Counted from the stretch's first letter, positions 11,416-20,510 are shown. The stretch: 64,000 bases of DNA from Pistricoccus aurantiacus (GCF_042682565.1 NZ_JBHUIC010000011.1), one strand, 5' to 3'. Made by a program: numbers and translations. Notes: generated from the sequence alone by a model not told the origin.

Positions 11416-11683
11416 GGGCTTCTCTCGGCTCAATCGCGCAGGGTCAGATGAGTGAAGTGGGGGCTGAGCCGCCGGAACCCTTGCCATGGTATTCACCGCT
11501 TCTCCCTATATATGCTGTTTTTTTATCTGACAAGCACAATATGTAGGGGTGGAGGCTAGCGGAAACCGCCCCGGCAAAATTTGACGCAGGTAGAAAAACG
11601 CCAGTAAGGATTGGAAGGTGTTGCCTCGTGGCGTGAGGGACAAGTACCCGCCAGGCACGCCATGGCGGGTAGCAGGCAGTGAA

Positions 11684-12583
11684 TCAGGCGGTGGTCGCGC
11701 GGCTGTTTTCCATGCCGGGCCGGCCATGCCAGTAGCCGTCGCAGATCTCGGCCTCGACCAAAGAAAGCGGATCGGCGGGGGGAAGTTCGCCGCGCCGGGC
11801 CTGGTCGAAGGCGTGAACCACCTCCGCCATGCCGGCGGCGCGGGGACTCAGACGCGCCGTGCCGACACCCATCGACCGCATGTCGGGAATTTCACGGCGC
11901 AGGTCCTGGCAGGCGCCGGACATCGTCTGGATGCCGTTGAGAGTGAACACGCTCTCGGACTCCTGGGAGCGCAGGGCCAGCCCCTCCGGATACTGCTGGC
12001 AGACGAACTGACAGCGGTCCTTGGGATACTGATGGCGCCGGGCGGTGAAGCAGCGCGCCGACCAGGCCAGAGGCAGGTGACCGTAGGCGAAGACCTCGCA
12101 AGGCGAATCGAGCCCTTCCCGAGCGCATTCGTCGAGCAGAGTAGCGAGATCGTCCCGAGGCATCTCCACCGGGGCGCACCAGCGCTGCAGGCCGGCCTTG
12201 GCCAGTACACCGATGGCCGCCGGGTTGTACAGGTTCAGTGACGCACCGGCGATAAAGGGCAGCTTGGTGCCGGCAAGCAGTTGCAAGGCGCTCTGATCGT
12301 TGGCTTCCACCAGGAACTCGCCGTTGGCGCACAGCTTGCGCAGGCCGCGCAGATCCGCCTCGGATTCGATCAGGGTCTGGGAGGAAAGCACCACCTGCTT
12401 GCCGCTCTGCTCGAGTTCGCGACCGATGCCCAACCAGTCGTCGAGCTTCATGTCGCGCCGGCGGGAGCAGACCGTCTCGCCAAGATGAACGATTTCCACC
12501 GGCCAGTCCGCGGCGTCGCGGTAAAAGTCGGCGTATTGCTCCCGGATCCAATAGAACAGCACCGGGCCGATTGACAGTTGCAT
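11684..12583 (-). CDS. ubiV: Ubiquinone biosynthesis protein UbiV (U32 peptidase-like)
   Basis: A 299-residue protein of the U32 family. UbiU and UbiV form a heterodimer, each with a 4Fe-4S cluster, that hydroxylates ubiquinone precursors without oxygen. Four candidate cluster cysteines are visible at about residues 39, 178, 191 and 195, very near the C39/C180/C193/C197 set of E. coli UbiV. The start at 12583 gives MQLSIGPVLFYW with AAGGAGT upstream. The open frame continues far upstream across ubiU, but that part is antisense-like noise. Eleven bases separate it from ubiU, so the two are surely co-transcribed. Confidence 0.93.
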   Translation of the reverse strand: MQLSIGPVLFYWIREQYADFYRDAADWPVEIVHLGETVCSRRRDMKLDDWLGIGRELEQSGKQVVLSSQTLIESEADLRGLRKLCANGEFLVEANDQSALQLLAGTKLPFIAGASLNLYNPAAIGVLAKAGLQRWCAPVEMPRDDLATLLDECAREGLDSPCEVFAYGHLPLAWSARCFTARRHQYPKDRCQFVCQQYPEGLALRSQESESVFTLNGIQTMSGACQDLRREIPDMRSMGVGTARLSPRAAGMAEVVHAFDQARRGELPPADPLSLVEAEICDGYWHGRPGMENSRATTA

Positions 12584-12594
12584 CCTTGTACTCC

Positions 12595-13590
12595 TTATTT
12601 CCAGCGGCGTTCGTAGGCGCCCAGGGTGGTGGTGGCGCCTTCGGAAAGCTCGCCCAAGGCCGCTTGCCAGGCAGGTTCTGCCTGGAACTGGTCGGGATTG
12701 TTGTCGAGCCGGTTCAGGGCCTGGCGCCAGATGCCGGCGACCTTGGAGACATAGGCCGGGCTGCGCTGGCGCCCTTCGATCTTCACCGCGCTGATGCCGA
12801 GCGCCTTGAGTTCTGGCAGCAGGTCCAGGGTGTTGAGGCTGGTGGGTTCCTCGATGGCGTGATAGGTCTCGCCCTCCACCTCGAAGCGCCCCTTGCATAG
12901 CGTCGGGTAGCCGGCCCGCTCGCCTTCGCCGTAGCGGTCGATCAGCACGCCCCCCAGGCGGGATTCCAGCCCTCGGGACGTCTCCTCCCAGCGCACGTGA
13001 GAGGCGGGTGAACATACGCCTCGGGTGTTGGGGGATTCGCCGGTCAGGTAGGAGGACAGATAGCAGCGCCCCTCCGCCATGATGCACAGGCTGCCGAAGG
13101 CGAAGACCTCGAGTTCCACCGGACTCTTTCGAGCCACGTCGCGCACCTGGGTCATGGACAGCACCCGGGGCAGCACTGCGCGCTTGATGCCGAAATGCTC
13201 GTGGTAGAAGCGCAGTGCCTCGTAGCTGGTGGCGGAGCCTTGCACGGAGAGATGCCGGGCAAGATCCGGGTGTCGTGTCGCGGCGTAGTCGAGCAGACCC
13301 AGGTCGGCCATTATCAAGGCATCCACACCAAGATCCGCGGCCTGATCCACGGCGCGAGTCCACTGGGACCAGCCCGCGGGCTGGGGATAGGTGTTGATGG
13401 CGCAGAATACCCGCTTGCCTCGGGACTGGGCATAGGCCACGCCTTCCTTGGCGCGCTTGTCGGTGAAGTTGAGACCGGCGAACTGGCGGGCGTTGGTGGC
13501 GTTCTGAAAGCCGAAGTAGACCGCGTCGGCGCCTTCGTCCACGGCGCGTTTCAGGGCGGGCAGGTTGCCCGCCGGACAGACCAGTTCCAT
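12595..13590 (-). CDS. ubiU: Ubiquinone biosynthesis protein UbiU (U32 peptidase-like)
   Basis: A 331-residue U32-family protein beginning MELVCPAGNLPALKRAVDEG. The four cluster cysteines fall at residues 169, 176, 193 and 232 by my count (GSLCIMAEGRC, RGVCSP, TLCKGRF), identical to the positions reported for E. coli UbiU. With UbiV it carries out O2-independent hydroxylation of the quinone ring, using prephenate as the known oxygen donor. It is the first gene of the ubiUV operon and is preceded by an FNR-type promoter. Confidence 0.95.
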   Translation of the reverse strand: MELVCPAGNLPALKRAVDEGADAVYFGFQNATNARQFAGLNFTDKRAKEGVAYAQSRGKRVFCAINTYPQPAGWSQWTRAVDQAADLGVDALIMADLGLLDYAATRHPDLARHLSVQGSATSYEALRFYHEHFGIKRAVLPRVLSMTQVRDVARKSPVELEVFAFGSLCIMAEGRCYLSSYLTGESPNTRGVCSPASHVRWEETSRGLESRLGGVLIDRYGEGERAGYPTLCKGRFEVEGETYHAIEEPTSLNTLDLLPELKALGISAVKIEGRQRSPAYVSKVAGIWRQALNRLDNNPDQFQAEPAWQAALGELSEGATTTLGAYERRWK

Positions 13591-13620
13591 GGAGAACTCC
13601 TGGCTGGGGAAAATCTGTCC

Positions 13621-13662
13621 ATACTAGGCGAACGAATAATGCCAGAAGTTGATGCGTGTCAT
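13621..13662 (-). promoter_or_regulatory. FNR/ANR-class promoter of ubiUV
   Basis: Read leftwards, ATGACACGCATCAA at 13662-13649 matches the FNR/ANR box (TTGAT-N4-ATCAA) at 8 of 10 defined bases. A -10-like TAGTAT lies at 13626-13621. If transcription starts at 13614, the box is centred exactly at -41.5, the class II activation distance. E. coli ubiUV is known to be FNR-controlled. Confidence 0.65.
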
Positions 13663-13703
13663 AAGGAAAGGGATTTCATGGCGAACCTTGAACCCGTTAG
13701 CTT

Positions 13704-14753
13704 TCAGCGCGTCATTTCGAGCAATGTATAGGGCGCCTCGCAGGCGTGCCGTTCGTCCCGGGTATCGATGGAACCCAGGCCAAAGAATCGGTCGTTGTCG
13801 TAGGCGACGAAAAGCCGTGTCTCGTCGAGTACCGCCAGGCCCTCCGCCTTATGTTCGAACTCCAGGGGGTTGTCGTTCTCGGCATTCTCTACCAGTTGCG
13901 GTGTACCTCCGGCAAAGAAATCCTCGAAGCCGATGACCCACAGATAGCCGCCGATATGTTCCTCGCCGTCGCGCTCGACCTCGAAACTGGTCAGCAGGTA
14001 GAGGCGCCGGTTGAAAGGGTCGTATTCCAGGCTCGACAGGCCGCAGTCGAAACGCACGCCTTCGTGAGCGCCGGGATCGAAATGATAGAAGTCGCGCAAC
14101 TCGTCGATGAATTCCAGATTGTCCTGGTCGTTGATGCGATAGTGGGCCCCCACCACCCGGCTGACGTAATCGAAATTCTCATGGGACTCCCCCTGCTCGC
14201 GGACGCCGAACAAGAGCAGCCCATCGCCCTTGTCGTCCGTGGGAATCGCCGCCAGGCCCTCGATCTTGTAGTAGGGAAAGCCGATGGCCGCACTCAGCTT
14301 GTTGCGAAGCTCCAAGGAGCCCACCACTCCATCCCGTGGATCCGGGTCCACCACCTGTACCTTGTCCGGCTCCCCCAGGGGCCAGATCAGCAGGTGGTTG
14401 TAGTCGTTGAGGTCGTGGCTTGCGGCGTCGATCCGATCGAAACCGGTGGTGGCCAGCACGTGCTTGCCGTCCGCGGTGAGGGCGAAATCCTCGTACTTGG
14501 TGGCCTGCTGAATGGACTCGGCGGTGAAGTAGGTGATGGAATCATCGATGGGACAGCCGCGCTCGTCGATCTGCATGGCGAACACCGAGGAGCGCTCCGC
14601 GCCGGGAATCGGCTTGTCGCTGGCGAAGATCAGCCTCTCGCCGTCATAGACCACCGCGGAAATTTCCGCGTTGGCCAGGCGGCCTTGATCGTCTTTCAGA
14701 CCTTGGGGAAAGCAGTGCAGGGTGCCTTGAGCGGCGATGGTGGCGCGGGTCAT
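13704..14753 (-). CDS. Conserved protein of unknown function, possible beta-propeller (DUF3616-like)
   Basis: A 349-residue protein that I do not recognise with certainty. The start at 14753 is set by a perfect GGAGG. The repeated pattern of short beta-rich segments, with YKIEGLAAIP near residue 180 and HKAEGLAVLDETRLF near residue 310, resembles the beta-propeller proteins annotated as DUF3616 or esterase-like phytase. No signal peptide is seen, so it is probably cytoplasmic. It reads toward ubiU but is separated from it by 113 bp holding the FNR promoter. Function unknown. Confidence 0.6.
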   Translation of the reverse strand: MTRATIAAQGTLHCFPQGLKDDQGRLANAEISAVVYDGERLIFASDKPIPGAERSSVFAMQIDERGCPIDDSITYFTAESIQQATKYEDFALTADGKHVLATTGFDRIDAASHDLNDYNHLLIWPLGEPDKVQVVDPDPRDGVVGSLELRNKLSAAIGFPYYKIEGLAAIPTDDKGDGLLLFGVREQGESHENFDYVSRVVGAHYRINDQDNLEFIDELRDFYHFDPGAHEGVRFDCGLSSLEYDPFNRRLYLLTSFEVERDGEEHIGGYLWVIGFEDFFAGGTPQLVENAENDNPLEFEHKAEGLAVLDETRLFVAYDNDRFFGLGSIDTRDERHACEAPYTLLEMTR

Positions 14754-14939
14754 GAAACCTCCGTCAATGAAAAACAAGGGTATCCGGGCGGCATTCGTAT
14801 CGATGGCGAACTCGCGGAAAGTATGCTTGCCTGGAAAGTGCTATCTCTCAGTATAGAAGTGTCGACCGCGCAAGCGAAAAACAACCAACCAAGCGATTGC
14901 CGGCCTTGCCGGTGACATGGATGGATCAGGAGAAATTGC

Positions 14940-16151
14940 ATGTCAATCAGCCCACAGAACGCCAACGAAAAAGGCCTGCCCCAGACCGGCGTCTCCTTGC
15001 TCAGGGATGTCAGCCTGCCGGCGGCGGTCATCCACGAAGCGGCGCTTTTACACAACCTGGCCTGGATGCAGCGCTTCGTTGACGCTCACCATGCCCGGCT
15101 CGCGCCCCATGGCAAGACCACCATGGCGCCGGCGCTGTTTCAGCGGCAGTTGGAAGCCGGTGCCTGGGGTGTGACGCTCGCCACCGCGGTCCAGTGCCGA
15201 GCGGCCTTCAACCACGGAATCAAGCGCCTGCTGCTGGCCAATCAGCTGATCGGCGCGGCCAACATGACGATCGTCGCGGAGCTGATCGAGGCCGGCGCCG
15301 AGTTCTACTGCGTGGTGGACTCCGTGGCCAACGCCCAAGCGCTGGGACGTTTCTTTGAGGAGCGCGGCCTGGTTCTGAAGGTGCTGATCGAACTGGGTGT
15401 GCCGGGCGGGCGCTGCGGCTGTCGCACTCAAGAGCAGGTCTTTGAGCTGGCGCGCGCCGTCAACGGCGCATCGGCGCTGCGTCTGGCGGGCCTGGAAGGT
15501 TACGAGGGCGTGGTGCACGGCAACGATCCCGCGCGGCGTATTCGCGACTACGCTCGACAACTGGTGACGACCGCTCAAGAGCTGTATCAAGACAGGCTGA
15601 TCGAGGCGGATGACCCCATCATCACCGCTTCCGGCTCCGCCTGGTACGATCTGATCGCCGAGGCATTCGACGCGACAGGACTGCGCGAGCATTTCACCCC
15701 GGTGCTGCGCCCGGGCTGCTACGTGGTACACGATCACGGCCTCTATCAGGATGCCCAACAGGACGTGCTGGTGCGGCGCCCGGATCTCGAGGAAGGCCTG
15801 CGTCCTGCGCTGGAAATCTTTGCCCAGGTCCAGTCGCTGCCGGAGCCCGGGCTGGCCATCATCGCCATGGGCAAGCGCGACATCGGCGCCGATCGCATGC
15901 CCGAGCCGCTGCGCCGCTATCGGGAAGGTGGACGTTTGAGCGAAGCGCTCGACGTGACCGGCTGGGAAGTCACTCGGATGATGGACCAGCATGCCTTCCT
16001 GCGCTTACCGGAAGCCGCAAGCGACGTGCAAATCGGCGACATCATTGCCTTTGGCACCTCCCATCCCTGCCTGACCTTCGACAAGTGGCGGCGGGTCTGT
16101 CTAGCTGATGAAAACCTGAATGTGAAAGAAGTGATGGAGACCTGTTTCTAG
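14940..16151 (+). CDS. DSD-like PLP-dependent enzyme (D-serine dehydratase / D-threonine aldolase family)
   Basis: A 403-residue fold-type III PLP enzyme with an alanine-racemase-like N-terminal barrel. The PLP lysine is in APHGKTTMAP near residue 58. The C-terminal DQHAFLRL and GTSHPCLTFDKW place His and Cys where eukaryotic-type D-serine dehydratase binds its Zn2+. Likely roles are deamination of D-serine or a related D-amino acid, or retro-aldol cleavage. AGGAG precedes the ATG. Its stop codon shares the palindrome CTAG (16148-16151) with the stop of the convergent hsdM gene. Confidence 0.82.
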   Translation: MSISPQNANEKGLPQTGVSLLRDVSLPAAVIHEAALLHNLAWMQRFVDAHHARLAPHGKTTMAPALFQRQLEAGAWGVTLATAVQCRAAFNHGIKRLLLANQLIGAANMTIVAELIEAGAEFYCVVDSVANAQALGRFFEERGLVLKVLIELGVPGGRCGCRTQEQVFELARAVNGASALRLAGLEGYEGVVHGNDPARRIRDYARQLVTTAQELYQDRLIEADDPIITASGSAWYDLIAEAFDATGLREHFTPVLRPGCYVVHDHGLYQDAQQDVLVRRPDLEEGLRPALEIFAQVQSLPEPGLAIIAMGKRDIGADRMPEPLRRYREGGRLSEALDVTGWEVTRMMDQHAFLRLPEAASDVQIGDIIAFGTSHPCLTFDKWRRVCLADENLNVKEVMETCF

Positions 16152-17617
16152 GAACGAGCGCTTTCCAAGCTAGCCGCGACGCCACGGAACGCCTCCAGCC
16201 CTGCTTCCAGGTTCTCGATGATCTCTTCGATCAGCACGTCCGGCTCGGGCAGGTTGTCCAGATCGCCGAGCGACTTGTCCTTGAGCCAGAAGATATCCAG
16301 GCTGACCTTGTCGCGCTTTAGCACCTCATCCAGCGAATACCTGCGCCAGCGGCCTTCGAGATTGCTCTCGCTCCAGGTTTCCCGACGCTGGTCGCGCTGG
16401 CCCGGCTGGTAGCAGCCGATGAACTCCCGAAGATGCTCCAGGCGCAGCGGCTTCTTCTTGAGGGTGTGATGGACGTTGGTGCGGTAGTCGTAGATCCAGA
16501 TGTCCTTCGTCCAGGGCGCCGCTCGCCCCGGCTTGTTGTCGAAGAACAGTACGTTGGCCTTGACGCCGTTGGCGTAGAAGATGCCGGTAGGCAGGCGCAG
16601 GATGGTATGCAGTTCGGTGGTGGTCAGCAGCTTGCGGCGCACGGTTTCGCCGGCGCCGCCCTCGAACAGCACGTTGTCCGGCACCACCACGGCGGCCTGG
16701 CCGTTTTCCTTCAGCATGGTGCGAATGTGCTGGACGAAGTTGAGCTGCTTGTTCGAGGTGGTCGCCCAGAAATCCTGGCGGTTGTAGACGAAATCCTCCT
16801 TTTCCTGTTCGCCCTCCTCGTTGGTGACGGTCATCGAACTCTTGCGGCCGAAGGGCGGATTGGCCAGCACGTAGTCGTAGCGCGCCGGGGCAGGGCCGAT
16901 CAGCGCATCGGTGGAGGCAATATTGGGCTGGTCGTCGATCTCGCCGATGTTATGCAGAAACAGGTTCATCAGGCATAGCCGCCGGGTGTTGGCGACGATC
17001 TCGTTGCCGTGAAAGGCGTCGTGCTTGAGAAACTGCTTCTGCTCGCGGCTCATCCGGGCACCGTGGTGCTCGGTGATCCAGTCGTAGGCGGCCAGGAAAA
17101 AACCGCCGGTGCCCGCGGAGGGGTCGGCGATGGTCTTGCCCGGCTGGGGTTGCACACAGGCGACCATGGCCTTGATCAAGGCGCGTGGGGTGAAGTACTG
17201 GCCGGCCCCGGACTTGGTGTCCTCGGCGTTCTTCTCCAGCAGGCTCTCGTAGATGTCGCCCTTGACGTCCGCGTCCAGCATGGCCCACTTCTCCGCTTCG
17301 ATCATGTTGATCACGCGGGCCAGCTTGGCCGGGTCCTGGATCTTGTTCTGCGCCTTGGTGAATATCTGCCCCAAGGTGCGCAGCAGATCGATATAGTGAG
17401 CCTCGAGCTCGGCACCCTTGCGCTTGACCAGCGAGGGCCAGTCGTAGCCTGCGGGAATACCGGCTTCGCGGCGGTAGGGCGGCTGGCTGTATTCGTGCGC
17501 CATCTTCAGGAAGATCAGGTAGGTGAGCTGTTCCAGATAGTCGCCGTAGCTCACCCCGTCGTCTCGCAGGGTATGGCAGAAGTTCCAGACTTTATTGGCC
17601 AGGGTTTGCGCGTTCAT
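16148..17617 (-). CDS. hsdM: Type I restriction-modification methylase subunit HsdM without visible HsdS/HsdR
   Basis: A 489-residue N6-adenine methyltransferase subunit. The HsdM_N helical domain covers residues 1-125, the SAM-binding motif I is ADPSAGTGG (164-172) and the catalytic motif IV is NPPFG (253-257). All look intact. Its start overlaps the stop of the upstream AlbA_2 gene (ATGA-like), so the two are translationally coupled. No specificity subunit and no restriction ATPase lie on either side: downstream is a convergent metabolic gene overlapping by 4 bp. HsdM needs HsdS to choose a site, so this copy is either served by an HsdS elsewhere, used differently, or a relic. Confidence 0.93.
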   Translation of the reverse strand: MNAQTLANKVWNFCHTLRDDGVSYGDYLEQLTYLIFLKMAHEYSQPPYRREAGIPAGYDWPSLVKRKGAELEAHYIDLLRTLGQIFTKAQNKIQDPAKLARVINMIEAEKWAMLDADVKGDIYESLLEKNAEDTKSGAGQYFTPRALIKAMVACVQPQPGKTIADPSAGTGGFFLAAYDWITEHHGARMSREQKQFLKHDAFHGNEIVANTRRLCLMNLFLHNIGEIDDQPNIASTDALIGPAPARYDYVLANPPFGRKSSMTVTNEEGEQEKEDFVYNRQDFWATTSNKQLNFVQHIRTMLKENGQAAVVVPDNVLFEGGAGETVRRKLLTTTELHTILRLPTGIFYANGVKANVLFFDNKPGRAAPWTKDIWIYDYRTNVHHTLKKKPLRLEHLREFIGCYQPGQRDQRRETWSESNLEGRWRRYSLDEVLKRDKVSLDIFWLKDKSLGDLDNLPEPDVLIEEIIENLEAGLEAFRGVAASLESARS

Positions 17618-19563
17618 TCGGTCTCTCGCTGGGGTTTCACGGTCAGATAGGCTTGCTGGGGATGATTGGGCTCATCGGGGTAACGGTGTACCAGCAAGCC
17701 TTGCTGCTTCATTGGAATCAAATACTGCTCTTGTAGATACCGCTGGTTGCGCCTCAGCAATTTGGCTAGCTCGAGCGGGCGGTAGGAGCGATGAGCACAA
17801 AGCCGCAGGATCAAGTCGCGTAGGCGCTGGGGTTGCCTGGAACGTTGCCCCAGCGATTTCACCTGTTCCTTTAGCGGCTGTGGCAGTTCGTTCAGTAGCG
17901 CCTCGAAAGAGGCTCCGAGGTTGTCAGATAAGCCATCGAGGTTGCCAGATAAGGTCTCGGGGTTGTCAGGTAAGCCGCCTAGGTTGGTAGATAAACCTTC
18001 GAGGTGGGGTGATAAGCCTTCGAGGTTGTCAGATAAGCCCTCATTTTCCGGTTGCGTAAACAGGTCGCTGTCGAGAGTGGTAGTCCCCGGAAAATATTGA
18101 CCGGGCAGATAATAGGTGGCGGCACCACGCGGCACTTGTTCGAGTAGTTTCGAGTCCCGCAGTCGCGTCAGCTGCTGGCTGGCGGTCAGGGTATCGACAC
18201 GATTCTGGTCGCGGTAGTCCGCATTGGTGATGCGCCCGGTCTCGCGCACGAACAGCAGGGCACGGCACTCTTCCTCGGAAAGCTGCCAGTGGCGGAAGTG
18301 CTTCAGCCACTCCACCGCTTCCTCATCGAGGAAGTGCACGAACAGGAGCGTCGCCATAAAACGGTCTTCATGACGCACCGACTCGAATACCGGCGGCGTA
18401 AGTCCTGCCTGTTCCATCTGACGACGCATCACCCGAATGCCGCTACCCTTGGTTTCGGCATAACCGATCTCGTGCAGCACCGTGGCCAGGGTCGGGTTGC
18501 GCCAGGCGCTACCCGGCTGACCCAGCTCTTCCTCGGGTTTGAGAGAATAGCCGGGATTACGCACCTCGATACGGTTGCTGAAGCGGATGATCTGTATCGG
18601 CTGATGAGCGCGGTAGTTACGGTGCATCAGGGCATTGACGATGGCCTCGCGCACCACCTTGGCGGGAATCAGCGGGCGATCCTCGCGCCGCTGGCTGCCG
18701 TTCGGCAGATGGAAGGCCATGGGCAGGTCGTCCATCACCGCCGCCGTGGCGCGGTTGATCAAGCGCGGCAAGGTATCGCGCATGTCGATGGTGGTGAAGC
18801 GCTCGTCCGGGTCCTCGATCCATTCCTTGCCGGTCACCCGGATGTAATCGACCCGCTGCGCCGGCACCAGGCGGCGAATCGCCATGCGTCGCCCGAACAG
18901 CAGAATACCGGACAGCGTCGGCTTGAGCTCGCCTTGCTGCCAGACGGCGGCGCCCAAGGCTTCGAGCAGTTCGCTGTCGTCGTAGCCAAGCTCCTCCGCC
19001 TGGGCATTCATCGCCTTGCGGTCGCGGCGGTAGTCGTCGATGGCGTCCGGGTCGATATCATCAAGGGTGGTGCCTGGCGGCACCGAGCGGTCGAACTCGA
19101 GTTGCGAACGCTGCTGGTACAGCGCCTCGAGATCATGCTCGTTGCAGCGATAGTCACCGTTGGGGCCGCGTCGCCAGGCGGCCCTGGGCAGCGACGATTT
19201 CTGGAAGTAGATCGGCTTGTCCGTGGCCCGCGCTTCGGGCATATAGATGGCGATGACGCGCCGGCCCTCGAGCATTTCCGTCGCTGCCTGGAAACGCAGC
19301 GGCACGTTGAAGGTGGTGGCGCAGGCGGAGTGCAGGTCGTTGAGCAGGCGGTCCGGGTCATCGATGCCCTCGACGTGGTACTCGCCGGGCTTGGCGGACA
19401 CCACGCCCAGCAATAAATAGCCGCCGTCCAGCCCGGGCTCATTGGCGAAGGCGCAGAGGGTTTCCAGCATCGACTTGCCCACCTCGCGACCGCGCTTGGC
19501 CTCGATGCGCTCGGATTCATCCAGCAAGCGCAGCCGTTCGAGCAGTTCCGCCGCCGTCATCAT
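17614..19563 (-). CDS. AlbA_2/Schlafen-type DNA-binding protein with GHKL-like ATPase domain and winged helix
   Basis: A 649-residue protein. Residues about 10-130 form the AlbA_2 domain (ERIEAKRGREVGKSMLETLCAFANE). Residues about 300-410 resemble HATPase_c_4, with VVREAIVNALMHRNYR, RNPGYSL and AETKGSGI. Winged-helix segments follow to the end. Such proteins are often annotated as transcriptional regulator or RecG-like and frequently sit inside type I R-M loci. A low-complexity linker of six 7-residue repeats (EGLSDNL-like) lies near residues 508-549. The gene is coupled to hsdM and divergent from the NYN gene. Its biochemical role is unknown; an accessory or regulatory role for the R-M system is likely. 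Confidence 0.85.
   Translation of the reverse strand: MMTAAELLERLRLLDESERIEAKRGREVGKSMLETLCAFANEPGLDGGYLLLGVVSAKPGEYHVEGIDDPDRLLNDLHSACATTFNVPLRFQAATEMLEGRRVIAIYMPEARATDKPIYFQKSSLPRAAWRRGPNGDYRCNEHDLEALYQQRSQLEFDRSVPPGTTLDDIDPDAIDDYRRDRKAMNAQAEELGYDDSELLEALGAAVWQQGELKPTLSGILLFGRRMAIRRLVPAQRVDYIRVTGKEWIEDPDERFTTIDMRDTLPRLINRATAAVMDDLPMAFHLPNGSQRREDRPLIPAKVVREAIVNALMHRNYRAHQPIQIIRFSNRIEVRNPGYSLKPEEELGQPGSAWRNPTLATVLHEIGYAETKGSGIRVMRRQMEQAGLTPPVFESVRHEDRFMATLLFVHFLDEEAVEWLKHFRHWQLSEEECRALLFVRETGRITNADYRDQNRVDTLTASQQLTRLRDSKLLEQVPRGAATYYLPGQYFPGTTTLDSDLFTQPENEGLSDNLEGLSPHLEGLSTNLGGLPDNPETLSGNLDGLSDNLGASFEALLNELPQPLKEQVKSLGQRSRQPQRLRDLILRLCAHRSYRPLELAKLLRRNQRYLQEQYLIPMKQQGLLVHRYPDEPNHPQQAYLTVKPQRETE
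17917..18042 (-). repeat. Coding minisatellite, six 21-bp units
   Basis: Units begin at 17917, 17938, 17959, 17980, 18001 and 18022. On the coding strand they give EGLSDNL, EGLSPHL, EGLSTNL, GGLPDNP, ETLSGNL and DGLSDNL. The period is a multiple of three, so copy-number changes would alter linker length without a frameshift. The first and last units are almost identical in sequence. Confidence 0.95.
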
Positions 19564-19727
19564 GATATCGGCACGTTTTTTCGATTCATTGGAAAGTCTC
19601 TATATTGGCGGGCCGACCTTGCTGGCAACCTATCGCAAAGCTTACTGGGTCGAGCGCTAAAGTCCACAGGAGCAGTCGTCGATATAGGGTGAACTAATCT
19701 GGCTGGACGTCTGATAATGGAGTGTCG

Positions 19728-20510
19728 ATGAAAGACCTGGAAACCGAAAAAAAGATCGCTGTCTTGATCGACGCTGAAAACGCCCAGTATTCAGTGCTTG
19801 GCGCGGTGCTTGCAGAGCTGTCCAAGAACGGACATATCATTGTAAAGAAAGCGTATGGAGACTGGAGTTCGAGTCATTTAAAAAATTGGAAGCAATCGCT
19901 GAACGAATTGGCAATAAATCCAGTGCAGCAGTTTTCCTATACGCAAGGAAAGAATTCTTCCGATGCAGCAATGATCATTGATGCCATGGATCTTCTTTAT
20001 TCGAAGAAGTTTGACGCTTTTGCACTGATATCCAGTGATAGCGATTTTACAAAGTTGGCTTCTCGTCTCAAGGAGTCGCAAATCTATGTGTTCGGTGTTG
20101 GAGAGCAAAAGACACCGCTGGCCTTCAGGAATGCCTGTGATGATTTTATTTACACTGAAGTTTTAAAAGATTTAGATACCGAGCAAGTTACAGAAAAGAC
20201 AAATCAATTCGAAAGCCAGGCAACTGGCGTAAAGAAGACACGGCAAGAGTTATGTTGCGATACCAGGCTGATCAACATTATAAGAAACTCCATCAATAAA
20301 TATGCTGATGATGAAGGATGGGCGCCTCTTGCCCGATGCGGCGGTCTTATAAAGCGACAGTATCCTGATTTTGACGCTAGAACCTATGGCTATTCTACGC
20401 TAACAAAATTGATTGAGGCTGCGAGTATTTTCGATATTCACCGCAGGCAGGCGGGTAGTAGCAGGGTGCATGATGTTTACGTCAAAGATAAGAGATCCAG
20501 GAATTTTTGA
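19728..20510 (+). CDS. NYN-domain ribonuclease-like protein with OST-HTH/LOTUS domain
   Basis: A 260-residue protein. Residues about 8-140 form a PIN-like NYN domain with the acidic residues expected for a metal site: VLIDAEN, SDAAMIIDAMDLL and LISSDSDFTKLASRL. Residues about 180-250 look like an OST-HTH/LOTUS RNA-binding domain (LINIIRNSINKYADDEGWAPL). The family is predicted to be a small-RNA or tRNA nuclease; its biology is poorly known. GGAG five bases before ATG 19728 decides the start; GTG 19722 is possible. The gene is clearly more A+T-rich than its neighbours, a sign of transfer, and is divergent from the AlbA_2-hsdM pair. Confidence 0.85.
   Translation: MKDLETEKKIAVLIDAENAQYSVLGAVLAELSKNGHIIVKKAYGDWSSSHLKNWKQSLNELAINPVQQFSYTQGKNSSDAAMIIDAMDLLYSKKFDAFALISSDSDFTKLASRLKESQIYVFGVGEQKTPLAFRNACDDFIYTEVLKDLDTEQVTEKTNQFESQATGVKKTRQELCCDTRLINIIRNSINKYADDEGWAPLARCGGLIKRQYPDFDARTYGYSTLTKLIEAASIFDIHRRQAGSSRVHDVYVKDKRSRNF

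Noticed and set aside
12584..13363. Upstream extension of the ubiV frame
   Set aside because: It overlaps ubiU in another frame; the conserved UbiV N-terminus and a ribosome-binding site place the start at 12583.
13591..13703. Co-transcription of the 349-residue protein gene with ubiUV
   Set aside because: The 113-bp gap contains a well-spaced FNR-type promoter, so ubiUV most likely starts its own transcript.
17917..18042. Short regular repeats considered as a CRISPR array
   Set aside because: The 21-bp units are directly adjacent without spacers, lie inside a coding frame and have no cas genes nearby.
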